DNA from: Gemmatimonas phototrophica
GTDB lineage: Bacteria > Gemmatimonadota > Gemmatimonadetes > Longimicrobiales > Gaopeijiaceae
Assembly: GCA_945876015.1 (NCBI GenBank)
Contig: CAMCNM010000152.1
Coordinates: 1-5,535 of the forward strand
DNA length: 5,535 nt
Direction: 5' to 3'
This document shows, piece after piece, positions 1 through 5,535 of this stretch (its first letter is position 1; every line of letters begins with the position of its first letter). The notes under the pieces were generated by a model, which saw only the letters and a program-made list of their open reading frames with translations, had not been told where the DNA came from and searched no databases. The position numbers and the translations under genes were made by a program.

Positions 1-2
1 AG

Positions 3-335
3 CGGGACCAGCTCGCGACCCTGACGTCGAGCCTCAACCGCTCGGCCCGGGGCTTCGAAGCGGCGGCGGCCGCTGGGCCGGACGTCGCGCGGATCGTGGC
101 GCGGACCGACAGCACCGCGATGGTGCTGCGGCAGACCGGCGCGACGCTGGATCGTGCGGTCGGCTCGCTGGACGTGGTGCTGCAGCGGATGGCGGCCGGG
201 GAGGGGACGCTTGGCCGGCTCTCGAAGGACGACAGCCTGTACGTGAGCCTGAACCGCGCCGCCTCCGAGATCGCGAACGTGGCCGCGGACCTCCGCGCCA
301 ACCCGAGGAAGTACGTGAACCTCGAGATCTTCTAG
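3..335 (+). CDS. MCE/MlaD-family lipid transport protein, C-terminal fragment (5' end outside window)
   Basis: The frame is open from the left edge and ends at TAG 333-335, giving 110 visible residues. The tail has features I associate with MlaD-like MCE proteins: a long amphipathic helical stretch (about residues 1-65), then GEGTLGRLSKDDSLY (66-80), another helix, and the closing NPRKYVNLEIF (100-110). Family knowledge: MCE proteins are periplasmic, anchored to the inner membrane by one N-terminal helix, and form hexameric rings that move phospholipids between membranes with an MlaE/MlaF-type ABC transporter. The MCE domain and membrane anchor would lie upstream of the window, so this is only the helical C-terminal part. 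A GTG at 96 could in principle start a 79-residue protein, but the frame continues upstream with the same helical character, so I read it as internal. The gene converges on the minus-strand gene ending at 419. The subfamily (true MlaD or another MCE protein) cannot be decided. Confidence 0.85.
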   Translation, partial: RDQLATLTSSLNRSARGFEAAAAAGPDVARIVARTDSTAMVLRQTGATLDRAVGSLDVVLQRMAAGEGTLGRLSKDDSLYVSLNRAASEIANVAADLRANPRKYVNLEIF

Positions 336-359
336 CCGCGAAAGCGGGATGGAACGGAA

Positions 360-394
360 AACGGGCCCGGCGCCGAGACGGCGCCGGGCCCGTT
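360..394. terminator. Bidirectional Rho-independent terminator between convergent genes
   Basis: A perfect 15-bp inverted repeat (arms 360-374 and 380-394) encloses GAGAC; the outer G and C of that loop can pair too, leaving an AGA triloop. It starts 24 bases after the stop of the MCE gene and lies 24 bases beyond the stop of the minus-strand gene, so it can end both transcripts. An A-run at 358-361 on the plus strand gives a T-run after the stem for minus-strand transcription, and that tract is better than the one on the plus side (TTCCTGTAT). It is therefore probably a stronger terminator for the large minus-strand gene. The pairing is seen directly; the function is inferred from form and position. 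Confidence 0.82.
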
Positions 395-418
395 CCTGTA
401 TCCGTCAGGCTCGCAGGG

Positions 419-3400
419 TCACCAACCCGGCGCGATCTGGAATCCCCAGTGGGCTCCCTTGTCGGGCCGCTGCCACGGGTAGACGTAGTAGGCCTCGAGA
501 ACCATGAATCCCAGCACGTTGAAGCGTGCTCCGACGCCGGTGCTGAACACCGGCACGCGCTCGGTCGAGTTCCGCGCGAACTCGAGGACCGGCTCGTCGG
601 ACATCTCCAGAGAGCCGTCGGCGTTCCTCAGGTGGCTGTCCCACGCCACGCCGCCGTCCGCGAACGCGACCAGCTCGGTCGGGACGAACGGGAAGTTGAT
701 CATCCCGTACTCCTCGACGCCGAGCAGCGGCACCCGGAACTCCGCGCTCATCACCCCGAGCTTGTGCCCGAAGAGGCGATTGCGCACCGGGCAGCTGCCC
801 CCGGTCGAGCTCGCGCTGGCGGTGCACTCCTCGGGCGTGAAGCTGCTGTAGTCGTAGCCGCGGATGAACCACTCGTAGCCCAGGAATGAGGGCTGGAGGA
901 CCTGTTGGTCTACGTTCGCGATCAGGTTGCCGTACTGCCCGTAGTGCAGCGCGCGGGTCGCGAACGTCAGGTTTCGGTTCAGCCCGAAGTACCGCCGCCA
1001 GTCCGCCACGACGGTGAGGTAGTTGATCGTGCCGACCGTTCCACCCACCTCGTAGCGCGAGCGCCCGCCTCGCACCGGCGAGGTGAAGCCCATGTACGAG
1101 TTGTCGAAGACCAACCCCAGGCTCCCGTTCACGAGGTCGAGCGGGTCGAAGCGCGAAGGCAGATCCTCCTGCTCCTGTCTGATGCAGCAGCGCCCGAACT
1201 GATCCACGTAGAACTTCTGGATCTGCTGGTTGCTGGCGTACCGCGTGAATCCGCCCTGAGCCTCGAAGCGCCGGCTCACCGAGAACGGATAGGACACTTG
1301 GGCGCTTGCCGAGCTCACGTACAGGCGGTCCAGGATCTGTCCTAAGTACGGGTTTGACCCATCTGGGTCGGACCCCTGGGAGATGTAGGAGATCATGTAC
1401 GGGATGTGGCTCAACCCGACGGCCCAGTTCCAGCGGTCGCCGAGATCGGCGTAGAAGACCTGGCCGCCGATGTCCTTCACGGACCCTTGGGCCTGGATCG
1501 CTGTCGCCAGGACTTTGTCGCCGAGCATGTCGCTGAAGTAGGCCGAGGCGCCTCCACCGACGTAGTTGCCGAAGCCGTCGTTGCCGACCCCGAGGGAAGG
1601 CTGGCCGACATAGTCCAGAGCGAGCGACGGCTCGTAGGCCAGCGCCGTCGCGGGGTCGTACGCGCCGTCCGCCGGGAGGCCCGTCTTCTCGTCGGCCAGG
1701 TACTCGGCGACCACGCTGAACCGATCCGGGCTCAGCGGGGGGAGGTTACGAGCGGCCATCTGCTCTGCGGTGGGCTTCCCGAAGGGCGTCCCCGTGGGCG
1801 ACGCGGGCAGCGTGCTGATGTGGAACTCGCCCAGATTCGAGAACACCGTGAAGGCCAGCTCGCCGGTCTTGTCCGCCACCGAGAGCGCCGGGCCCATCGT
1901 CGTGAATCCGCTGATGCCGGTGGCGATGTTGGTGATCTTGGTCACCGACCCGTCGTTGGGCTGGTAGCGATAGACATCGGTGAATCCGTCCGCGTCGGAT
2001 ATGAAGTAGACCGAGCCATCGGGCGCGTACTGGGGATTGGACTGACGCACGTTCCCGAGGATGTCAGGGGCGGTCACCCGGCCCGAGGCCATGTCGTAGA
2101 AGGCGAGCACGTACTCGCTGTAGACCAGGTCGTCGAAGTCGGTCTCGGGGCCGCGGTCGGACGAGAAGGCGATCGTCCCTCCGTCCGGCGACCAGTCGGG
2201 ATGGAAATCCCCGTTCTTGTCGTTCGTGAGCTGCTTCACCGCCTGGGTCTCTACGTCGTACAGGTAGAGGTCGCTGAATCCGCCGACCGTTCCGCTGAAC
2301 GCGATCGTCTGTCCGTCGGGCGACCAGGCGGGATTGTTGAGCCCGCCATTCGGGATGGGCTGGACGATGCGCCAGATGTTGCCGTTCTCCGATTCCACGA
2401 TGACGATCTGCTGGTCTCCGTTCGCAGTGACCGCGTAGGCGAAGTACTTGCCGTCGGGCGAGAACGTCCCCGCGGACTCGATGTAGCGCAGCGCGTCGTA
2501 GTGGGGGTTCGTGGTGGCGTCCGACAGCTTCCGGATCGTCTTGCCGGTCTTCGCGTCGGCGAGGTAAAGCTCGATGGAGAAGATGTCCTTCTCGGAGATG
2601 TAGGCGATGAAGCGACCGTCCGGAGACAGCGCCGGACCCACGTTGATCTTTCCGCCTTCCGTCTTGGGAGAAAGGATGACGGTCCCCGTCGAGTCGGGCG
2701 GCGTCCGATCGACCATCAGGGGAAGGTAGGCCCTTTCGACGGACCGCTTCCACTGGGCCGAGAGCGTGTCCTGGTCAACCCCGAGCACCTGCTCGATGGC
2801 CGGTCCGAATCCGATCCGGAGCGAGCGGCGGTAGAGCTGCACGACGGCGTCGTCGCCGTACGTTCCGCCCACGTACGCCCAGAGACCCTGCCCGAAGCGG
2901 TACGGGAAGTACTTCTGGCCGCTGGTCAGGTCCTTGATGGTGGGGAAGTCACCCTCGCGCAAAGCGCCCCTCAGCCACATGCCGGTCAGGGAGCTCTCGC
3001 GGCCGAGCGAGAAGTACTCCGCCATTCCCTCGACCAGCCAGCCGGGCAGGTTCCCCAGTCCCTGGAATCCGCCGCCCCGCCGGGACTGCGCGATGTTGTA
3101 CTGGAAGGCGTGCACTAGCTCGTGCCCCAGGACGTGGTCCGTGTCCCGGTAGGAGCCGGTCATCGGCATGATCACCCGGTTCTTGATCGACTCGGTGACG
3201 CCTCCGATCCCCTGGTCGAGATTCGAGGCCGGGAGCGTGCTCGTCTGCTCGAAGTCCGGGTGGTCGGCGTAGACGATGATCGGCTTGGTCTGCTCGAACT
3301 CGTGCTGGAAGGACCGCGCGAAGCGCTCGTACCAGCGCTCGGACATGCGCGCGAAGTCCTTCATCGCCTCCTCTTCTTCGGAATAGAAGTAGAGGTCCCA

Positions 3401-3541
3401 GTGCGGAGTGTTGAGGATCTTGAAGTCGAAGTCCTCGTACTTCACCTGGTTGCGCCCGAACTGGGCTGAAGCCGGTGCTGCGCCGAACAAGAGCGCGGCG
3501 GCGGTCAGGAGGAGGGCGAACCCGTGGACGCGGTATTTCAT
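419..3541 (-). CDS. Secreted gluzincin-type metallopeptidase / TolB-like PD40 propeller / Omp85 (BamA-like) barrel fusion protein
   Basis: The 1040-residue product starts at ATG 3539-3541 and ends at TGA (complement of 419-421). Residues 1-26 are a Sec signal peptide (MKYR, hydrophobic core, PASA before Q27). Residues about 40-280 look like a peptidase MA-type gluzincin domain: HELVH at 140-144 gives two zinc ligands and the catalytic Glu141, and PGWLVEGMAEYF (166-177) probably supplies the third ligand (Glu171, or Glu175). Residues about 300-570 form a TolB/PD40 propeller, with SPDG-type repeats at 302, 357, 403, 447 and 502 and a degenerate one near 550. After a linker (about 570-645), residues about 650-1040 resemble an Omp85 surface-antigen barrel: SPVRGGRSRYEVG (821-833), IRGY of loop 6 (893-896), AEFRVPLLG (933-941) and a final aromatic Trp. 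No POTRA domain is seen. It is probably outer-membrane, with protease and propeller on one side; substrate unknown. It is a single gene with its own terminator. The ribosome site is weak (AGG shortly before the ATG). Confidence 0.93.
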   Translation of the reverse strand: MKYRVHGFALLLTAAALLFGAAPASAQFGRNQVKYEDFDFKILNTPHWDLYFYSEEEEAMKDFARMSERWYERFARSFQHEFEQTKPIIVYADHPDFEQTSTLPASNLDQGIGGVTESIKNRVIMPMTGSYRDTDHVLGHELVHAFQYNIAQSRRGGGFQGLGNLPGWLVEGMAEYFSLGRESSLTGMWLRGALREGDFPTIKDLTSGQKYFPYRFGQGLWAYVGGTYGDDAVVQLYRRSLRIGFGPAIEQVLGVDQDTLSAQWKRSVERAYLPLMVDRTPPDSTGTVILSPKTEGGKINVGPALSPDGRFIAYISEKDIFSIELYLADAKTGKTIRKLSDATTNPHYDALRYIESAGTFSPDGKYFAYAVTANGDQQIVIVESENGNIWRIVQPIPNGGLNNPAWSPDGQTIAFSGTVGGFSDLYLYDVETQAVKQLTNDKNGDFHPDWSPDGGTIAFSSDRGPETDFDDLVYSEYVLAFYDMASGRVTAPDILGNVRQSNPQYAPDGSVYFISDADGFTDVYRYQPNDGSVTKITNIATGISGFTTMGPALSVADKTGELAFTVFSNLGEFHISTLPASPTGTPFGKPTAEQMAARNLPPLSPDRFSVVAEYLADEKTGLPADGAYDPATALAYEPSLALDYVGQPSLGVGNDGFGNYVGGGASAYFSDMLGDKVLATAIQAQGSVKDIGGQVFYADLGDRWNWAVGLSHIPYMISYISQGSDPDGSNPYLGQILDRLYVSSASAQVSYPFSVSRRFEAQGGFTRYASNQQIQKFYVDQFGRCCIRQEQEDLPSRFDPLDLVNGSLGLVFDNSYMGFTSPVRGGRSRYEVGGTVGTINYLTVVADWRRYFGLNRNLTFATRALHYGQYGNLIANVDQQVLQPSFLGYEWFIRGYDYSSFTPEECTASASSTGGSCPVRNRLFGHKLGVMSAEFRVPLLGVEEYGMINFPFVPTELVAFADGGVAWDSHLRNADGSLEMSDEPVLEFARNSTERVPVFSTGVGARFNVLGFMVLEAYYVYPWQRPDKGAHWGFQIAPGW

Positions 3542-3679
3542 GATGAGCCTGTTTAGGTGAGCGTCCCCGACCCGGATCTCTCGGTTTGGGCCGGTGGGCG
3601 CGCGCGGGGCGCCGACCGCTTTGTCATCGGCAATGCTGCGGACGAATCACCCGCGTCGCGTTGCATCGCCCAAGGGCTT

Positions 3680-3692
3680 AGCCGATGTTTCT
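3680..3692 (+). repeat. Imperfect direct repeat, copy 1
   Basis: AGCCGATGTTTCT here matches AGCCGATGCTTCT at 3763-3775 in 12 of 13 positions, with copies 83 bases apart. The second copy spans the annotated ATG of the tlpA-like gene. It may be chance, or a remnant of a small duplication of the start region. Confidence 0.3.
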
Positions 3693-3709
3693 CGCTCGGA
3701 TCGCCACTA

Positions 3710-3723
3710 CCCGGTGCACCGGG
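3710..3723. repeat. Perfect 14-bp palindrome, candidate operator
   Basis: CCCGGTGCACCGGG is its own reverse complement and lies 44 bases upstream of the tlpA-like ATG, inside the divergent intergenic region. This is a position where a dimeric regulator could bind and influence one or both genes. As a hairpin it would give only a 5-bp stem with a TGCA loop and no T-run, so a DNA-binding role is more likely than termination. The palindrome is seen directly; operator function is a guess. Confidence 0.4.
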
Positions 3724-3762
3724 CAAGTTCCCTGCCAGCATAGACCTGCGCACCCATCGCCG

Positions 3763-3775
3763 AGCCGATGCTTCT
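3763..3775 (+). repeat. Imperfect direct repeat, copy 2, overlapping the tlpA-like start codon
   Basis: This is the partner of the copy at 3680-3692, with one mismatch (C for T). It includes the ATG at 3768. No Shine-Dalgarno sequence precedes the ATG in either copy. Confidence 0.3.
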
Positions 3776-4340
3776 ACGCCATCCACGCGTGCTCATCCCG
3801 GGTGACGCCGGAGCGGGGAATCCCCGCACACCGGCCTCCCGAGGAACCTCCATCGTCGCGCTCGGCCTGGCTGTGCTCGGCCTGGCCTGCTCGGCACCGG
3901 ATCAGCCCTCGGGCAGGGGTATCTCCGCTCCCGATATTAAGGTGTTGAGCCTCTCCGGCGACACCGTGCACCTGGCCTCCTTGAGGGGGACACCCGTCCT
4001 GCTGAATCTGTGGGCCACCTGGTGCGAGCCCTGTAAGGAGGAGACTCCCTACTTGGAGAGCGTCGCCCAGAAGTACGCCCCCCAGGGCCTCGAGGTGGTC
4101 GGGCTCAGCCAGGATGCGCGGGGTTCGGACGAGGCGATCGCGGCGTTCGTGAAGCAATACGGCGTCTCCTACACGATCCTGCGCGACCCGGACATGATCG
4201 CGATGGAGCGCTACGCGATCGTCGGGTTGCCGACCACCCTCTTGCTGGACCGGGAGGGGATCATCCGGTACGTCACCATCGGGGCCGTCTCCACCAGGGA
4301 TCCGGGGTTCGAGATGACCATCAAGGCGCTGCTCCAGTGA
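3768..4340 (+). CDS. TlpA/ResA-like thioredoxin-fold lipoprotein (thiol-disulfide oxidoreductase)
   Basis: The predicted product has 190 residues. A hydrophobic segment (about 28-40) ends in LGLAC with Cys41, fitting a lipoprotein signal although the -3 residue (Gly) departs from the usual lipobox. The mature part is a thioredoxin fold of the AhpC/TSA-TlpA type: VLLNLWATWCEPCKEETP (77-94) carries the CxxC pair Cys86/Cys89, and GLPTT (153-157) carries the conserved cis-Pro155. Family knowledge: such proteins reduce disulfides outside the cytoplasm, for example in cytochrome c maturation, taking electrons from a CcdA/DsbD-type membrane protein; no such partner is in this window. The start is uncertain. 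ATG 3768 is the first start after an in-frame TAG at 3741, but it has no ribosome site and gives an unusually long, Arg-rich n-region; GTG 3789 is the alternative. It is the first gene of the plus-strand operon, and its stop overlaps the next start by 4 bases (GTGA). Confidence 0.9.
   Translation: MLLRHPRVLIPGDAGAGNPRTPASRGTSIVALGLAVLGLACSAPDQPSGRGISAPDIKVLSLSGDTVHLASLRGTPVLLNLWATWCEPCKEETPYLESVAQKYAPQGLEVVGLSQDARGSDEAIAAFVKQYGVSYTILRDPDMIAMERYAIVGLPTTLLLDREGIIRYVTIGAVSTRDPGFEMTIKALLQ
4323..4326 (+). promoter_or_regulatory. Ribosome binding site for the GTG start of rfaE1
   Basis: AAGG lies 10 bases before GTG 4337, inside the end of the tlpA-like gene. It is modest, but together with the GTGA overlap (4337-4340) it supports the GTG start and suggests translational coupling to the upstream gene. 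Confidence 0.45.
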
Positions 4341-5335
4341 GCGCCGACCGCCTGACGGAAGCCCGGGTCGACGCGCTCCTGCGCGCGGCGGCCGACGTGC
4401 GCTGCGTCGTGGTGGGCGATCTGATGCTCGACCGCTACGTGACCGGGACGGTGGACCGCATCTCGCCCGAGGCGCCGGTGCCGGTCGTGCGCGTGGAGGC
4501 CGAGACCTCCGCCGTGGGGGGCGCAGCCAACGTGGCGCACAACGTCGTCGCGCTCGGCGGCGCCTGCGCGGTGGTGGGCGTCGTGGGGAAGGACGAGGGC
4601 GGTCTCCTCCTGCGCCGCGAGCTCGAAGCCCTGGGCGTCTCCACCCGCGGCCTGGTGGACACCGACCAACGGCCGACCACCGTGAAGACGCGCGTGCTCG
4701 CCCGCCATCACCAGGTCGTGCGGTTCGACCACGAGGTGGACAGCGACGTCGGGTCCGACATCGCGGCGAAGCTCGCCGCTGCCGTGACCGTGCTCGCGAA
4801 GGACGCGGACGTGCTCGTGCTCGAGGACTACAACAAGGGCGTGCTGGTGCCCGAGGTCGTGGGCGCGGTCCTCCGCGCGGGCCGGGAGCGCGGACTTCCC
4901 ATCGTGGTGGATCCCAAGCGGCACCGGTTCTTCGACTTCGTCGGCGCGACCGTCTTCAAGCCGAACGCGAAGGAGCTGGCGGACGCGCTCGGCGAGAAGC
5001 TCCGCCCCGAGGACGCGGGATGGATGGAGGCGGTTCGCGCGCGCCTCGGCTGTCAGCACCTGATGCTCACCCTGGGCGAGCACGGTATGGCGCTCAAGAG
5101 CGCGAACGAGCACGCGCTGGTGCCTGCGGTCGCGCGCTCGGTCTACGACGTGTCGGGCGCGGGCGATACCGTGACCGCGGTCCTGGCATTGCTGCTCGGC
5201 GCGGGTGCGAGCGCGCTCGAGGCGGCGGTTCTGGCCAACCACGCCGCCGCCCTGGAAGTCGCCAAGGCGGGCGTGGCGACCGTGTCGCGCGACGAGATCC
5301 TGTCCCACTTCCGAGCCCACCGGACCTCCGCATGA
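4337..5335 (+). CDS. rfaE1: D-glycero-beta-D-manno-heptose-7-phosphate kinase (HldA/RfaE domain I)
   Basis: This 332-residue PfkB/ribokinase-family sugar kinase phosphorylates D-glycero-D-manno-heptose 7-phosphate at C1 using ATP, an early cytosolic step towards ADP-heptose for the LPS inner core. Diagnostic stretches match the kinase half of E. coli HldE: GDLMLDRY (27-34), RISPEAPVPVV (41-51), GGAANVAHN (61-69), DYNKG (164-168), VDPKRHRFFDFVGATVFKPN (191-210), LTLGEHGM (244-251) and DVSGAGDTV (271-279), whose Asp277 is the expected catalytic base. The protein ends after the kinase domain, so it is the split form; the nucleotidyltransferase (RfaE2/HldC) must be encoded elsewhere, and is not visible here. 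GTG 4337 is chosen because it overlaps the preceding TGA by 4 bases and has AAGG upstream. Its own TGA (5333-5335) overlaps the ATG of ridA, so the three plus-strand genes are probably cotranscribed. Confidence 0.95.
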   Translation: MSADRLTEARVDALLRAAADVRCVVVGDLMLDRYVTGTVDRISPEAPVPVVRVEAETSAVGGAANVAHNVVALGGACAVVGVVGKDEGGLLLRRELEALGVSTRGLVDTDQRPTTVKTRVLARHHQVVRFDHEVDSDVGSDIAAKLAAAVTVLAKDADVLVLEDYNKGVLVPEVVGAVLRAGRERGLPIVVDPKRHRFFDFVGATVFKPNAKELADALGEKLRPEDAGWMEAVRARLGCQHLMLTLGEHGMALKSANEHALVPAVARSVYDVSGAGDTVTAVLALLLGAGASALEAAVLANHAAALEVAKAGVATVSRDEILSHFRAHRTSA

Positions 5336-5535
5336 GCCGACTCGAGAGCGTTACCACCCCCGACGCACCGCGCGCCATCGGTCCCTACTCCCAGGCCATC
5401 GTCGTGGACGGGTGGGTGTATTGCTCGGGCCAGATCGCGCTCGACCCGGCATCGGGGGAAGTGGTCCCCGGGGACGTGTCGGCCCAGACGGAGCGGGTCA
5501 TGAAGAACCTGACCGCGGTGCTCGGTGCCGCGGGG
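5332..5535 (+). CDS. ridA: RidA family reactive intermediate deaminase, N-terminal part (cut by right edge)
   Basis: Sixty-eight residues are visible from ATG 5332, which overlaps the rfaE1 stop (ATGA). The sequence carries typical YjgF/YER057c/UK114 marks: APRAIGPYSQA (12-22), YCSGQIALDP (30-39), SGEVV (41-45) and QTERVMKNLTAVLGAAG (52-68). RidA proteins are small cytosolic trimers, usually about 125-130 residues, that hydrolyse reactive enamine/imine intermediates released by PLP enzymes such as threonine dehydratase. The catalytic arginine lies in the C-terminal half, outside this window, so whether this is an active RidA or an Rid subfamily lacking that residue cannot be judged. It is third in the tlpA-like/rfaE1/ridA operon. 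A weak GGA (5322-5324) lies 7 bases before the ATG. Confidence 0.94.
   Translation, partial: MSRLESVTTPDAPRAIGPYSQAIVVDGWVYCSGQIALDPASGEVVPGDVSAQTERVMKNLTAVLGAAG

Larger units (their letters stand above)
3542..3767. promoter_or_regulatory. Divergent intergenic control region
   Basis: These 226 bases separate the starts of the minus-strand barrel protein and the plus-strand tlpA-like gene, so promoters for both directions are expected here. I see no convincing -35/-10 pair. TTGTCA at 3621-3626 resembles a -35 box on the plus strand, but no good -10 follows at the usual spacing. CATAGA at 3738-3743 is a weak -10 candidate without a -35. The region holds a perfect palindrome (3710-3723) and an imperfect direct repeat (3680-3692 and 3763-3775), listed separately. 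Short open frames cross it on both strands, but none has a recognisable product or a good ribosome site. No RNA gene was recognised. Confidence 0.4.

Noticed and set aside
96..335. Independent 79-residue gene starting at GTG 96
   Set aside because: The frame is open to the left edge with the same helical composition, and the end matches an MCE-family C-terminus, so the GTG is an internal valine.
1406..3118. 570-residue open frame on the plus strand, antisense to the barrel protein gene
   Set aside because: It lies wholly inside the well-supported minus-strand gene, is rich in Arg/Val/Gly/Glu as expected from antisense reading of GC-rich codons, and shows no recognisable domain.
3621..3648. 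TTGTCA as a -35 promoter box on the plus strand
   Set aside because: It has five of six matches, but nothing like a -10 box lies 16-18 bases downstream, so it is not called as a promoter.
3557..3805. Short open frames crossing the divergent intergenic region on both strands
   Set aside because: They overlap each other, have no good ribosome sites and no recognisable product, and would fill the only space available for promoters.
4034..4042. Strong Shine-Dalgarno-like AAGGAGGAG inside the tlpA-like gene
   Set aside because: It encodes the conserved Lys-Glu-Glu after the CxxC motif and no plausible start codon of another gene follows at the right distance.
4211..5320. 369-residue open frame on the minus strand, antisense to rfaE1
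   Set aside because: The opposite strand encodes a clear heptose kinase; the antisense product is His/Arg/Val-rich low-complexity and looks like a codon-bias shadow.
1..5535. CRISPR arrays, tRNA/rRNA genes, insertion sequences, phage or defence genes
   Set aside because: No spaced repeats, cloverleaf-like stretches, transposase motifs or known defence domains were seen; the window is almost fully occupied by envelope and metabolic genes.

Overview
The window is GC-rich bacterial DNA, very rich in G or C at third codon positions. It holds five protein-coding genes, two of them cut by the window edges. Several point to a diderm (Gram-negative-type) cell: an MCE/MlaD-type lipid-transport protein, a 1040-residue secreted protein ending in an Omp85/BamA-like outer-membrane barrel, a TlpA-like thioredoxin lipoprotein and an LPS heptose kinase. 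From the style of the large protein (TolB-like propeller repeats next to an Omp85 barrel) and the high GC, my best guess is Gemmatimonadota or a neighbouring lineage such as Eisenbacteria. The taxon is inferred from gene style only and is not proven.

Layout: (1) Positions 3-335, plus strand, are the 3' end of an MCE/MlaD-family gene. (2) Positions 336-418 are a short convergent gap holding a perfect 15-bp GC-rich hairpin that can serve as terminator for both flanking genes. (3) Positions 419-3541, minus strand, are one long gene whose product combines a Sec signal peptide, a gluzincin-type zinc peptidase domain with an intact HELVH motif, a roughly six-bladed TolB/PD40 propeller, and a C-terminal Omp85-type barrel with an IRGY loop-6 motif. 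No POTRA domain is recognisable. (4) Positions 3542-3767 are a 226-bp divergent intergenic region that must hold control signals for both directions. It contains a perfect 14-bp palindrome and an imperfect 13-bp direct repeat. (5) Positions 3768-5535, plus strand, are a tightly packed operon: a TlpA/ResA-like thioredoxin lipoprotein, D-glycero-beta-D-manno-heptose-7-phosphate kinase (rfaE1/hldA) and RidA. The genes are joined by 4-bp GTGA and ATGA stop-start overlaps. RidA runs off the right edge.

How the genes fit together: most of the window concerns the cell envelope (lipid transport, outer-membrane protein, thiol redox in the periplasm, LPS core precursor). RidA is a general cytosolic detoxifier of reactive enamines/imines. 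The most unusual object is the peptidase-propeller-barrel protein. It looks like an outer-membrane-anchored protease or a transporter with a built-in protease, and its substrate and the topology of its soluble part cannot be told from sequence.
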